Shown here in pieces: positions 43,064 to 51,803 of a DNA stretch of 64,000 nucleotides (the first letter of the stretch is position 1; each line of letters starts with the position of its first letter). Origin of the DNA: Myxococcales bacterium (GTDB taxonomy: Bacteria; Myxococcota_A; Polyangia; Polyangiales; Polyangiaceae); contig JADJQX010000007.1 of NCBI GenBank assembly GCA_016712525.1, positions 2,852,001-2,916,000 on the forward strand. Direction: 5' to 3'. The notes under the pieces were generated by a model, which had not been told where the DNA came from, did not search any database, and worked only from the letters and a program-made list of their open reading frames with translations. Both the position numbers and the translations under genes were made by a program.

Positions 43064-44452
43064 GTGTCGACGTTCGGTGCAGCGCTTCTCATCGTGTTCC
43101 TCTTCGTGAGGCCGCAAGAGTGCTACCCGCCGCTCGAGGCGTTCAAGCTCCTCTACATCGCGATCGGCTTCGGGTTCCTGGGGATCGCGATCGACTTCGG
43201 CACCGGCAAGCTGAAGCTCGGCTCGCCGCAGTGGCCGATCATGATCGCCTACGTGGTGTGGAACGTCCTCTGCACGCTCGTGAAGGTAGGCGGCGGGCCC
43301 GTGGCCGACATGCAGGTCACGATGTTCTTCCCGGTCATCTACTTCGCCATGGTGATGTACGCGGGGCGCACCTTCGAGCGGTACCGCACGCTCGCCGTGG
43401 TGATGCTCGCCGTGTCGGTCACCATCGCGGGCTTCGGCATCTACCAGGGCAAGAGCGACTTCCAGTGCATCAAGATCTCCGAGGGCACCGATAGGTCCGA
43501 GGCGCACGACAAGTCCAAGGGCGAGCCCGACGGGCGCGAGTGCGTCGAGAGCCTCCAGTGCCGCGAGGGCGTCGACCTCAAGGACGACTACGAGTGCGAG
43601 CGGCCCGGCCTCTTCGGGACGTTCAGCGTCGCCAACGGGCGCGCGCGCTGGCGCGGCACCCTGTCCGACCCGAACGAGCTGTCCCTCTTCTGCGGCGTGG
43701 GCCTCACGTTCGCGTTCGCGCTCTACCAGGTGCTCGTGAGCCGCTTCTGGAAGAACGTCATCACGGGCGGCTCGGTGATCACCGTCATCTACTGCACGAT
43801 CCTCACCGGCTCACGCGGCGGCATCTTGGTGCTGCTCGCGGTGTTCGGCGTGTACTTCGTGCGCAAGTACGGCCTGAAGGGCGTGGTCATCGCGGGCGTG
43901 TGCGGCTCCCCCGTGCTCCTCCTCGGCGGCCGCTCCGGCGAGGACGCCGAGGCCTCGTCGCTCGAGCGCCTGGGCGCCCTCTACGACGGCTGCGACTTCT
44001 TCAAGGCGAGCCCCATCTTCGGCCTCGGGCACAACCAGTTCATCGAGAACTACTTCATCACGGCCCACAACTCGTACCTGCTCTCGGCCTCCGAGCTGGG
44101 CCTGCCCGGCATCATCTTGTGGTTCGCGGTGCTCTGGTCGAGCGTGAAGATCCCGTGGACCGTGGCCTTCCGCCCGCCGTGGGGCATGGACCCGCGCCTC
44201 TACCCGTTCTCGATCGCGCTCGTCACGTCGTTCGCGGGCATCTTGGTGGGCATCTTCTTCTTGTCGTTCACCTACCACCCGATGATGTTCGTCTATTACG
44301 GCTTCTGCGGCGCCTACTACGGCGCGGTGAAGCGCAGCGCGCCACACTTCGAGGTGAAGATGACCGGCCAAGACTGGAAGTGGGTGAGCGTCGCCGCCAC
44401 CGCCGCCATCAGCGTCATCTTCGTGTACACGCGCATCAAGGGTCAGCCCTGA
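43064..44452 (+). CDS. O-antigen ligase/polymerase-type membrane protein (Wzy-like)
   Basis: 462 aa from a GTG at 43064 preceded by GGAGAAGG. About ten hydrophobic helices. A large periplasmic-type loop with cysteines (about 140-190) precedes RARWRGTLSDPNELSLFCGVGLTFAFAL, then ILTGSRGGILVLLAVFGVYF and the second loop IFGLGHNQFIENYFITAHNSYLLSASELGLPGIILW. This H-N-S-Y-L motif is characteristic of the O-antigen ligase/WaaL-Wzy family. It joins or polymerises undecaprenyl-linked oligosaccharides on the outer face of the inner membrane. In this context a polymerase for exopolysaccharide is more likely than an LPS ligase. Confidence 0.85.
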   Translation: MSTFGAALLIVFLFVRPQECYPPLEAFKLLYIAIGFGFLGIAIDFGTGKLKLGSPQWPIMIAYVVWNVLCTLVKVGGGPVADMQVTMFFPVIYFAMVMYAGRTFERYRTLAVVMLAVSVTIAGFGIYQGKSDFQCIKISEGTDRSEAHDKSKGEPDGRECVESLQCREGVDLKDDYECERPGLFGTFSVANGRARWRGTLSDPNELSLFCGVGLTFAFALYQVLVSRFWKNVITGGSVITVIYCTILTGSRGGILVLLAVFGVYFVRKYGLKGVVIAGVCGSPVLLLGGRSGEDAEASSLERLGALYDGCDFFKASPIFGLGHNQFIENYFITAHNSYLLSASELGLPGIILWFAVLWSSVKIPWTVAFRPPWGMDPRLYPFSIALVTSFAGILVGIFFLSFTYHPMMFVYYGFCGAYYGAVKRSAPHFEVKMTGQDWKWVSVAATAAISVIFVYTRIKGQP

Positions 44453-44537
44453 CCTCGTAACCGCCCGTCCCGACGGGAAAATCCGCGGAGGTCACGCCCG
44501 GCTTGGTGGTCGGGGCGCGGTCTGCTTCGATCGGTGG

Positions 44538-45158
44538 GTGCTCCCGCGTCCCCTCGCCGCCCTGCTCGTCCCCGTGATCGCCGCCTTTGGCGCCGCGGGC
44601 ATCTTGCTCGCTCCCGAGGGCTACGTCGCGATCGGGCTCGGGCTCGCGTTCTTCGGCCTCGGGATGGGCGTCGCCCTCGCGTGGGCCGAGAGCGCCGGCG
44701 GAGCGAGGGCGCGCGTGGGGTACTTCGGCTTGGGGCTCGTCGCGACCTTGGTCGCCGTCGGAGGAGCATCGGCCATCGACCACGAGAGGCCCGCGCCGCC
44801 CATCGTCTTCGTGACGAACGACCATGCCGTCGCGGCGATCGAAGCGGCGCGCCTCGCGCACCGGCCCGTGGTGCTCGACTTCGGCGCCACGTGGTGTTTT
44901 CCCACGTTCCACTTCGACGGCGACACGAGGGGCCACGACGCCGTGCGCAAAGCGAGCCGCGACTTCGTGATGATCCACGTGGACGCCTCGGACGACGAGG
45001 TGCCGCTCGTGCGAGAGCTCCTCTCGCGGTACCGCGTCATCGGCGTTCCCCAAGTGATCGTGCTCGACGGCGAAGGGAACGAGGCCGCGCGGCTCGACAC
45101 CTACGTCGACGATCCGAGGGTCGTGCTCGGCGCGCTCCGCAAAGCCACGGGCCCCTGA
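44538..45158 (+). CDS. DsbD-gamma-like thioredoxin-fold membrane protein lacking the second Cys
   Basis: 206 aa from a GTG at 44538. Two or three N-terminal hydrophobic segments (residues 5-80) precede a thioredoxin-like domain: RPVVLDFGATWCFPTFHFDGDT, then IHVDASDDEVPLVRELLSRYRVIGVPQVIVLDGEGNEA. The order and the GVPQ cis-Pro region resemble the C-terminal domain of DsbD-type reductases. The active site is CFPT instead of CxxC, so it cannot form the usual intramolecular disulfide. It may act as a monothiol or a binding protein. It is near its convergent neighbour (MBL fold) with nine bases between stops. Confidence 0.75.
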   Translation: MLPRPLAALLVPVIAAFGAAGILLAPEGYVAIGLGLAFFGLGMGVALAWAESAGGARARVGYFGLGLVATLVAVGGASAIDHERPAPPIVFVTNDHAVAAIEAARLAHRPVVLDFGATWCFPTFHFDGDTRGHDAVRKASRDFVMIHVDASDDEVPLVRELLSRYRVIGVPQVIVLDGEGNEAARLDTYVDDPRVVLGALRKATGP

Positions 45159-45166
45159 GGCGAGGC

Positions 45167-46021
45167 TCAGCCCGCGAGGCGCGCGAGGGGCTCGAGGGGC
45201 ATGTATTTCCCCTTCTCGCCCTTCGTGAGGCGGCTCGCGACGACCTTCGGATCGTGCGTGTAGAACGCGAGCCCGTCCTCCGCGAGGATGCGCGCGAGCA
45301 CACGCTCCTTCTCTTCGATGAGCAGCTCGGGGAAGCGGTCGTAGCCCATGGTGATGGGCAGGTGCACCCACGGCGTGCCCGGCACGAGATCCCCGAGGAA
45401 CGTGACGGGGCGCTCCCCTCCCTCGACGCGCGTGAGCATGAGCCCCGGCGTGTGCCCCTCCGAGAACGAGAACGAGTACGCGTCGCCGAGAGTCGTCGAG
45501 CGATCGCCCGAGACGACCTCGACGCGGCCCGTCGCCTCCATGAGCTCCTGCAGCTCGGGGATGAACGAGGCTTTGTCGCGCGCGTGCGGGTGCTTCGCGC
45601 GCTCCCACGCGCCCTTCGACACGACGAAGCTCGCCTTGCCGAACGCGAGCCTGTGAGGCTTCCCCTCTTCGAACGGCGCGAGCAGGCCCCCCGCGTGATC
45701 GAAGTGGAGGTGGGAGAGCACCACCACGTGCACGTCGTCCGGCGTGAGGCCCACGGCCGCGAGCGACCCGAGCAGCACGCTCTCGGTCTCCTCGACGCCG
45801 TACCGCTCACGGAGCTTCGGAGGGAAAAACGAGCCGATCCCCGCCTCGAGGAGCACGTTGCGCCCGGAGGGCTCGCGCACGAGCAGGCCCCGGCACGCGA
45901 GCGAGATGCGGTTCTTCTCGTCCGGCGGGCACCAGGTCTCCCACATGGTCTTCGGGCAGTTGCCGAACATGGAGCCGCCGTCGAGCCTCTGACGGTTGCC
46001 CTCGATCGAATGGAGCTTCAT
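45167..46021 (-). CDS. Metallo-beta-lactamase fold hydrolase
   Basis: 284 aa. The MBL-fold zinc motif HLHFDHAGG (about residues 104-112) is intact. Further metal ligands are likely in SEGHTPGLM (GHTPG) and FLGDLVPG (Asp), with YTHDPK providing the last His. The N-terminal part LLVREPSGRNVLLEAGIGSFFP is typical of the lactonase/hydrolase branch. Substrate unknown; quorum-sensing lactonase, phosphodiesterase or glyoxalase II-like roles are possible. No signal peptide, so cytosolic. It lies downstream of the Cys-repeat lipoprotein gene on the same strand with 37 bases between them. Confidence 0.85.
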   Translation of the reverse strand: MKLHSIEGNRQRLDGGSMFGNCPKTMWETWCPPDEKNRISLACRGLLVREPSGRNVLLEAGIGSFFPPKLRERYGVEETESVLLGSLAAVGLTPDDVHVVVLSHLHFDHAGGLLAPFEEGKPHRLAFGKASFVVSKGAWERAKHPHARDKASFIPELQELMEATGRVEVVSGDRSTTLGDAYSFSFSEGHTPGLMLTRVEGGERPVTFLGDLVPGTPWVHLPITMGYDRFPELLIEEKERVLARILAEDGLAFYTHDPKVVASRLTKGEKGKYMPLEPLARLAG

Positions 46022-46058
46022 GCGGTCCTCCCTCTCGTCGTCCGGCCGGCGAAGCGCC

Positions 46059-46775
46059 TCAGAAGCAGCCGACCTTGGTGCCGAGCACGCGGCAGTTGAG
46101 CTTCCCTTTGCAGGTCTCGTCCAGCACGTAGTGACCCGAGCGGCAGACGAGGATGGACTTTCCTTCCATGTCGCAGGTGTAGCTCTGGTCCTTGCCGCAC
46201 GCGTCGTTCAGGACGGCGCGCGTGTCGTCGCACGAGATCTGCTTGGCGACCACCAGGCACCCCTTGGGGCCGCGGCACGTGGCGGAGACGGTGAACTTTC
46301 CGTCTTTGCAGACGAGCTCGACCTTCTTGTCGGGGGAGCAGGCGTAGTCGTCGTTGTGAGTGCAGGCGTCCCCCATGGAGGCCACGGTGTTGTCGCACTT
46401 CACCGTCTTGCCGACGAGGGTGCAGCCGTTTTGCCCGAGGCAGCTCGCCGTGCGGGCCCAGTGGTTCTGCTTGCACTCGAGCATGGCCTTGTGGTCGCCC
46501 GCGCAGACCACGTCCCCCTCGAGGTTGCACACGTCGGAGTCCTCGGCGACGGTCTGGTCGCACTCGGCCTCGCTCCCGACCTTGCGGCACCCGGCGGGGC
46601 CACGGCACGTCATGGGCTCCCACGCGCCGCCGTGGCACACGAGCGCGCTCTTCGCGTCGACGCACGACTCGCGCCCCTCGCGCCGGCAGCTCCCACCTTC
46701 CTTGGGTTTGCAGGCGACGACGACGAGCCCCAATACGAGGCTGGCGAAGAGGGCCTTCGCGTGGCGTGTCGACAT
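46059..46775 (-). CDS. Lipoprotein of four tandem Cys-rich repeats
   Basis: 238 aa from the ATG at 46775 (a GTG at 46784 is possible). Lipobox VVVAC. Residues 30-238 consist of four units of about 50 residues with the pattern C-x4-7-C-x7-C-x8-C-x5-C-x7-C, e.g. GDVVCAGDHKAMLECKQNHW then SCLGQNGCTLVG. Six Cys per unit could form three disulfides each. This module recurs in myxobacterial surface proteins, but I do not know its role. No enzymatic residue pattern. Envelope ligand binding is a guess. Confidence 0.75.
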   Translation of the reverse strand: MSTRHAKALFASLVLGLVVVACKPKEGGSCRREGRESCVDAKSALVCHGGAWEPMTCRGPAGCRKVGSEAECDQTVAEDSDVCNLEGDVVCAGDHKAMLECKQNHWARTASCLGQNGCTLVGKTVKCDNTVASMGDACTHNDDYACSPDKKVELVCKDGKFTVSATCRGPKGCLVVAKQISCDDTRAVLNDACGKDQSYTCDMEGKSILVCRSGHYVLDETCKGKLNCRVLGTKVGCF

Positions 46776-46838
46776 GGCGCGCACTCTACAAAAAACGCGG
46801 CGAATTCCTCGAAAAAAGTGAGGGACGTGCCGGCCGCG

Positions 46839-48074
46839 TCACCGCCTACGCGGCGCGAGATCCCCTTCGCCGGCCACCTTCGCGAGGTCCTCGCGCGCCA
46901 CCCCTACCCCGTTCGGGCGCCGCTCCGGAGCGTCCAGCAACGACGCGCGGGTCAGGATCCCGCCGAATTTGTCGTTCACGGCCCCGACCGCGCCCTCGAG
47001 GCGCTTGCGGCGCTCACGGGCCGGATCGGCGAAGAGCTCGCGCGTGAGGGGCTCCCCTTCCAGCCCGGACACGTGCACCCCCACGAGGCGCACCCGCGTG
47101 TCGGCGAGGCCCATGCGGCGGATCTGCGACGTCGCCGCCTCGTGGATCGAGACCGTGTCGCTCACCGCGTCCGGGAGGGAGATCTGCCGCGAGACGAGGG
47201 TGAAGTCGGCGCGCTTCACCTTCACGGCCACGGTCCGCGCGACGAGCCGCTCGGCGGTGAGGCGACGCGCCACCTCGGCCGCGTGGGCGAGGGCCGCGCG
47301 CGCGATGGCCTCCTCCCCCACGAGGTCCTCCTCGTAGGTCGACTCCGAGCCGATGCTCTTCGCGGGCGCGTGAGGCACGACGGGGCGATCGTCCTCGCCG
47401 CGCGCGAGCGCGATGGAGCGCCCCGCGTAGGCCCCGAGCACGGGCGAGAGCGTGGCCTCGGTCGACCGCGCGAGGTCCCCCAAGGTGCGGAGGCCGAGCG
47501 CGCGGAGGCGCGGCGCCGTCTTCGGGCCGATGCCCCACATGCGCTCGATCGAGAGCGGTGCCAAGAACGGAGCCGCGGGGTACGGCGCGACGACGAGGCC
47601 GTCGGGCTTCTCGAGATCGCTCGCGACCTTCGACACGAACTTGCAGTGCGACACCCCCGCCGACGCCGTGAGCGAGAGCTCCTCGCGAATGGCCGCGCGG
47701 ATGGCCGCCGCGATCTCTCTGCCCCCGCCGAAGAGCGAGCGGCTCTCGGTGACGTCGAGGAAGGCCTCGTCGAGCGAGAGCCCCTCGACGAGCGGCGTGT
47801 AGCGGCGAAAAATCGCGAACACCCGCGCGCTCACCTCGGCGTACCGTTCGCGCCGGGGCGGCACCACGATCGCCTCGGGGCACCGGCGGAGCGCCTCGGC
47901 CATGGGCATCGCGGAGCGTGCCCCCTTCGCCCGCGCCGCGTACGAGGCGGCCGCGACCACCCCACGCCGGAACGCTCCCCCGACGAGCACCGCCTTCCCG
48001 CGGAGCCTCGGATCGTCGAGCTCTTCGACGGACGCGAAGAACGCGTCCATGTCGACGTGAAGGATCGTCCGCAT
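46839..48074 (-). CDS. dinB: DNA polymerase IV (Y-family)
   Basis: 411 aa from the ATG at 48074, where the family start MRTILHVDMDAFFASVE begins. This block contains the first metal-binding Asp, and EGLSLDEAFLDVT holds the catalytic Asp-Glu pair. Finger-domain residues (YAARAKGARSAMPMAEALRRCP), the thumb with helix-hairpin-helix (MWGIGPKTAPRLRALGLRTLGDLA) and a little-finger domain follow. The C-terminus extends into a basic tail without an obvious QLxLF clamp motif. It performs error-prone translesion synthesis. It diverges from a hydrolase gene across 204 bp that contain a CATTTCG-N2-CATTTG element at 48145-48159. No LexA box was identified with confidence. Confidence 0.94.
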   Translation of the reverse strand: MRTILHVDMDAFFASVEELDDPRLRGKAVLVGGAFRRGVVAAASYAARAKGARSAMPMAEALRRCPEAIVVPPRRERYAEVSARVFAIFRRYTPLVEGLSLDEAFLDVTESRSLFGGGREIAAAIRAAIREELSLTASAGVSHCKFVSKVASDLEKPDGLVVAPYPAAPFLAPLSIERMWGIGPKTAPRLRALGLRTLGDLARSTEATLSPVLGAYAGRSIALARGEDDRPVVPHAPAKSIGSESTYEEDLVGEEAIARAALAHAAEVARRLTAERLVARTVAVKVKRADFTLVSRQISLPDAVSDTVSIHEAATSQIRRMGLADTRVRLVGVHVSGLEGEPLTRELFADPARERRKRLEGAVGAVNDKFGGILTRASLLDAPERRPNGVGVAREDLAKVAGEGDLAPRRR

Positions 48075-48278
48075 CTCGCTCGATCGTAATCGATGCGCCG
48101 AAATCCGCCGGGCATTCCGCGCAAACCAACGCATATTTCCCATTCATTTCGCACATTTGAGAGATCCCGCAGCGAGGACCGCGCGCTCCGTCGTGACAAA
48201 GAATGACGACGAAGGACCGACCTCTGACAATGTTTCGGGCGGCGCGGGCGTCCCTCCGAGCAGAAGGAAAGGGCCCCG

Positions 48279-49529
48279 ATGCACGCCTCCCCGCGCTCCC
48301 TCACGACGCTCGCCGCGACCCCGCTCTCGCCCCGCTCGCTCATGACCTCCGCGCCCCCCTCCGAGCCCCGGCTCTCGCCCCCCGCCGGGGCGACCCGCCG
48401 CTTGCCGACCCCGATGTCCCGCGCGACCCGGTTTCGGCTACGCCTCCTCGTGCTCGTGATGCTCGTGCTCTTCGCCGGGCCCGTCCTCCGCGACCACCGC
48501 GCGGCGGCCACGCTGCTCGGGCGCTTCTCGGACGCGAAGGCCGAGGTCACGGGGCTCGACGAGGGCGAGATCTTCCTCGACGCCCCGCGAGGCAAGGTGC
48601 GGGCGCGCACGTTCGCGCCGAAGGGACGCGCGGGGCTGCCCGGGGTCGTGCTCGTCCACGGCATCCAATACCAAGGCATCGACGAGGCTCGCATCACGCG
48701 CTTCGCTCGGGCCTTCGCCGACACGGGCGTCGTGGTGCTCATGCCCGAGATCGCCGAGCTCAGCGACTACCACGTGGACCCGCGCTCGATCGGCACCGTG
48801 GGGGCCGCGATCGAGGCGCTACGCGCCCGCACGGGCCGCGACCGCGTCGGGCTCATGGGGATGAGCTTCGGCGGGGGCATCGCGCTGCTCACGGCGGCGC
48901 GCGAGGAGCACCGGGACCACGTGGGGTTCGTGGTCGCGGTCGGCGCCCACGACGACCTCGCGCGGACGCTCCGCTTCTTCGCGACCCGCACCGTGGGTTT
49001 CCCCGACGGCACGGCCCGCACGCAGCGCGCGCACGACTACGGCGCGATGGTGCTCGTCTACAACCGCGTGCCGGACTTCTTCCCCGAGGCCGACCGCGAG
49101 GAGGCCACCTTGGCGCTGCGCGCGTGGCTCCACGAGAAGCGCGATATCGCGCGGGAGCACGCGAAGAAGACCGCCCCCGCGTCGCGCGATCTCCTCGAGG
49201 AGATCTTCACGACCGACCTCGCCGGCATCCGCCCCGAGCTGCGCCGCATCGTCGAGACCCACGCGGGCGAGGACACGGGCGTCTCTCCCCACGGGCACCT
49301 CGAAGGGCTGCGCGCGCCGGTCTATCTCCTCCACGGCGAGGACGACGTCGTGATCCCTTCGGCCGAGACGCTGTGGCTCGCGAACGACGTCCCCAAGGGC
49401 CTCCTCCGCGAGGCGCTCGTGAGCCCCGCCATCCGCCACGTCGAGGTCGAGGGCGAGCCGACCCTCGCGCAGAAGTGGGCGCTCCTCCGGTTCATGGGGC
49501 GCGTCATCGGGGAGGCTCGAGCCCTCTGA
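48279..49529 (+). CDS. Membrane-anchored alpha/beta hydrolase
   Basis: 416 aa from the ATG at 48279, with AAGGAAAGG six bases upstream; an internal ATG at 48414 is an alternative. A hydrophobic segment (LRLLVLVMLVLFAGPVL, about 54-70) likely anchors the N-terminus. The hydrolase domain has VVLVHGIQYQG (oxyanion region), GLMGMSFGGGIALL with the nucleophile Ser in GMSFG, a late Asp in LLHGEDDVVIPSAETLW and a His in SPAIRHVEVEG. Triad residues are therefore visible. Esterase or peptidase activity on an envelope substrate is likely; substrate unknown. A hairpin follows the stop at 49556. Confidence 0.8.
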   Translation: MHASPRSLTTLAATPLSPRSLMTSAPPSEPRLSPPAGATRRLPTPMSRATRFRLRLLVLVMLVLFAGPVLRDHRAAATLLGRFSDAKAEVTGLDEGEIFLDAPRGKVRARTFAPKGRAGLPGVVLVHGIQYQGIDEARITRFARAFADTGVVVLMPEIAELSDYHVDPRSIGTVGAAIEALRARTGRDRVGLMGMSFGGGIALLTAAREEHRDHVGFVVAVGAHDDLARTLRFFATRTVGFPDGTARTQRAHDYGAMVLVYNRVPDFFPEADREEATLALRAWLHEKRDIAREHAKKTAPASRDLLEEIFTTDLAGIRPELRRIVETHAGEDTGVSPHGHLEGLRAPVYLLHGEDDVVIPSAETLWLANDVPKGLLREALVSPAIRHVEVEGEPTLAQKWALLRFMGRVIGEARAL

Positions 49530-49555
49530 CCAAGGGGCCTCCCCGGGCGTGGCAC

Positions 49556-49576
49556 GGAGCTCTCCGAGCTCCCCTT
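49556..49576 (+). terminator. Putative terminator after the hydrolase gene
   Basis: GGAGCTC-TCC-GAGCTCC forms a 7-bp stem and is followed by CCTTT. It lies 27 bases past the hydrolase stop and before the Hsp20 control region. The T-run is short, so efficiency is doubtful. Confidence 0.4.
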
Positions 49577-49665
49577 TACAGCGTGGGGCACGTGCTTACG
49601 GTACGGAGCGACGGCGAGAGACGGTGCCGAGCGCGAAGGCGAAAAGCCCGCGTGTCGCCCACGGT

Positions 49666-49682
49666 ACGTGCATGGTGCACGT
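49666..49682. promoter_or_regulatory. 17-bp palindrome upstream of hsp20
   Basis: ACGTGCA-TGG-TGCACGT is a perfect 7-bp inverted repeat located 76 bp before the Hsp20 start. It does not match the CIRCE element of HrcA. It may be an operator for the heat-shock gene or the stem of a leader hairpin. Confidence 0.4.
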
Positions 49683-49757
49683 GCATCTCTCGCCTTCGCC
49701 CACCTCAAAGCCAAGACCGCGCGCGCCGAGCTCCGGCCGCACGGGAGGAGCCTCGTC

Positions 49758-50183
49758 ATGCGCACGTCCTCTCCCTTCGATCGTCTCCTTTCCCCCCGCC
49801 TCTCCCCCTTCGACCTCTTCGACCGTGAGCTTCACCGGGCCGCGCCTCGGTCGGCGGAGCCCACCTTCGCGACCAACGTGTGGGAGGCCGAGGCCGCCTT
49901 CGAGATCGTGGTCGACCTGCCCGGCTTCGCCGAGTCCGACGTGGACGTGAGCGTGCACGACGACACCGTCGCCATCCGCGCCGAACGCAAGGACGCGACG
50001 CGCGAGGGCAAGAAGCTCCACCTCCACGAGCGCCGCACCGCGAGCTTCGCGCGCTCGTTCTCGATCGGCCAACCGATCGACGCCGAGGGTGTCACCGCCC
50101 AGATGAAGAACGGCGTGCTCACGGTCACCGTGCCCAAGAGCAAAGCGGCAGGCGCGCGCCACATCCCCATCACCGCCGCCTGA
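49758..50183 (+). CDS. Small heat-shock protein Hsp20 family
   Basis: 141 aa from the ATG at 49758, with GGAGGAG seven bases upstream; the longer frame from 49668 lacks such a site. The N-terminal FDRLLSPRLSPFDLFDREL is the usual amphipathic arm. The alpha-crystallin domain runs from about 37 to 130 (FEIVVDLPGFAESDVDVSVHDDTVAIRAERK; the conserved GVLTVTVPK near the end). These ATP-independent chaperones hold unfolding proteins under heat or desiccation stress. A short tail with IPI (HIPITAA) supplies the I-x-I oligomerisation motif. Regulation is probably through the palindrome upstream. Confidence 0.93.
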   Translation: MRTSSPFDRLLSPRLSPFDLFDRELHRAAPRSAEPTFATNVWEAEAAFEIVVDLPGFAESDVDVSVHDDTVAIRAERKDATREGKKLHLHERRTASFARSFSIGQPIDAEGVTAQMKNGVLTVTVPKSKAAGARHIPITAA

Positions 50184-50298
50184 AGCGCGCACCGCTCGGT
50201 CCCGAATTCTCGAACGAAATCCACGGTCTTCGGTGGGGTGCGGACGGCCTTCGCCCGCGCCCCGGCGATGCGCTATCCTGAGGGTTCGGGAGGTGCAC

Positions 50299-51361
50299 GT
50301 GGCAAGGTCGAACGAGTTGGCGAGCATCCGAACGAGGCGTGGCCTCGGTGTCGTCGCGGCGCTCTCCCTGGTCGGCGGGGTAGGCGTCGTCGCCGCTTGC
50401 AAAGACGCCACGTACATCGAGGTGAAGGTCTCGGGAGACTCGAGCCTCTGCACGGGCCAAGAGAAAACCCGCTACACCCTCTACTCGCGCAAGCCTGGTC
50501 CGATCGTGGACGGCGACGACGGCGCAGGGCCCGAGGGTGTGCTCGCTTCGTGTGATCCCAAGCTCGAGCGGACCTTCTTCTTCGGTGATTTCACCGTCGT
50601 TCCACGCGAAGGCAAGGTCGACGAACCCGTCCTGGTCGAGATGCGCGTCAACACACGCGGCCCCTCGTCCGGAAAGGACTGCGTCGTCGACGACAAGGGG
50701 ACCGTGGCGCCCACCTGCATCGTGGTCCGGCGGAAGCTCCGCTTCGAGTCGGGTCGGCGAATCGAGCTCGCGACCTACCTCGACGATCGCTGCCTCGGAA
50801 AGACGTGCGCCGAGGACCAGACATGTTTCCGCGGAGGCTGCGTCAGCGCCGACGTGGTCTGCGACGCTTCGGGCTGCCTCACCGAGGCCGAGCGTGCCGC
50901 CGGCAGCGCAGGCCTCGACCCTTCGAGGCCCGCGAACCTGCCGCCTGGGGCCATCGGAACCGACGACGCGGGCCGCACCGTCTACATCGACGGCGCCGTG
51001 GTCGACGAGGCAGGCCGCGTTCACCTCGAGGACGGGGCCATCGTCGAGCTCGACGGCGCGGTCACCACCGAGGACGGCGCGCCCCCTCCCGACCCCGACA
51101 CGGGGCTGCCCGACACGTCGACCGGTGTCGACTCGAGCTTTCCCCCACCGGACGCAGGCGCGGACGCCGACTCCGGGCTCGGCGGATACGTGAACCCGAG
51201 CTGTTCGATCTGCCCCCAAGACTGCTGCGCGAGGCCAAGGGACGACAGTCGGCCTGTTTGCGTGCCGCCCGGTGTGCGCCCCGAACGAGTCATCCTGCTG
51301 CATCGTCATGCCGCTCCCGGACGGCGGGTCGAAGGAGAACTGCAGCCTGGGTATCAAATAG
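50299..51361 (+). CDS. Secreted lipoprotein gene with probable frameshift near its 3' end
   Basis: The start is a GTG at 50299 with GGGAGG six bases upstream. Signal peptide with lipobox VVAAC. The protein has a domain up to about 220 with cysteines (GKTCAEDQTCFRGGCVSADVVC), an Asp-rich linker (TTEDGAPPPDPDTGLPDTS) and a Cys-rich end (CSICPQDCC). In the original frame translation runs 200 bases further, antisense to rplT, which is implausible. In another frame the bases up to the TAG at 51359 encode CAPNESSCCIVMPLPDG and then GSKENCSLGIK, a natural-looking Cys-rich end. A third frame encodes EAKGRQSACLRAA. One or two indels between about 51225 and 51275 are the simplest explanation, real or from assembly. 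Function unknown. Confidence 0.65.
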
Positions 51362-51376
51362 CGCGACGGGCTCGAA

Positions 51377-51422
51377 AAGAACGAAGCCCCGCTCTCTCTC
51401 GCGAGAGGCGGGGCTCGTTCTT
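51377..51422 (-). terminator. Bidirectional terminator after rplT
   Basis: AAGAACGAAGCCCCGC (51377-51392) pairs with GCGGGGCTCGTTCTT (51408-51422) with one bulged base. On the minus strand the stem is followed by a T-rich stretch (TTCTTTT), the form of an intrinsic terminator for the rpmI-rplT transcript. It can also serve the convergent lipoprotein gene. Confidence 0.8.
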
Positions 51423-51437
51423 GCTTGGAAGCGAGCG

Positions 51438-51785
51438 TCAGGCCTTGGCGGCTTTGACGATCTGCTCGAAGCCCTTCGGGTCGACGATCGCGATGTCCGA
51501 GAGGACCTTGCGATCGAGGCCGATCTTCGCCGACTTGAGGCCGTGCATGAGGCGCGAGTAGCTCGTGCCGTTCGTGCGGGCGGCCGCGTTGATGCGGGCG
51601 ATCCAGAGGCGACGGAAGTCGCGCTTCTTGCGCTTGCGGTGGGCGTAGGCGTAAACCCACGCCTTCATCACGACCTCTTTCGCGTAGGCGAAGAGGCGCG
51701 AGCGGGCGCTGTGGTAACCCGAAGCGTGCTTCAGGATGCGGTTACGGCGACGACGCGCCTTGAATCCTCGTTTTGCGCGGGGCAT
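51438..51785 (-). CDS. rplT: 50S ribosomal protein L20
   Basis: 115 aa, normal length. L20 binds 23S rRNA early in 50S assembly and can repress its own operon. The start MPRAKRGFKARRRRNRILKHASGY and the blocks RKRKKRDFRRLWIARINAA and NGTSYSRLMHGLKSAKI are diagnostic. It follows rpmI by 18 bases. The usual first gene infC is not immediately upstream; the region above rpmI belongs to a divergent SDR gene. Confidence 0.97.
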   Translation of the reverse strand: MPRAKRGFKARRRRNRILKHASGYHSARSRLFAYAKEVVMKAWVYAYAHRKRKKRDFRRLWIARINAAARTNGTSYSRLMHGLKSAKIGLDRKVLSDIAIVDPKGFEQIVKAAKA

Positions 51786-51803
51786 GGTCTACCTCTTCTC
51801 CGT

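Noticed and set aside
51362..51561. Extension of the lipoprotein gene frame to 51561
   Set aside because: It would run through a strong terminator and antisense into rplT, and the residues have no Cys-rich or other family character.
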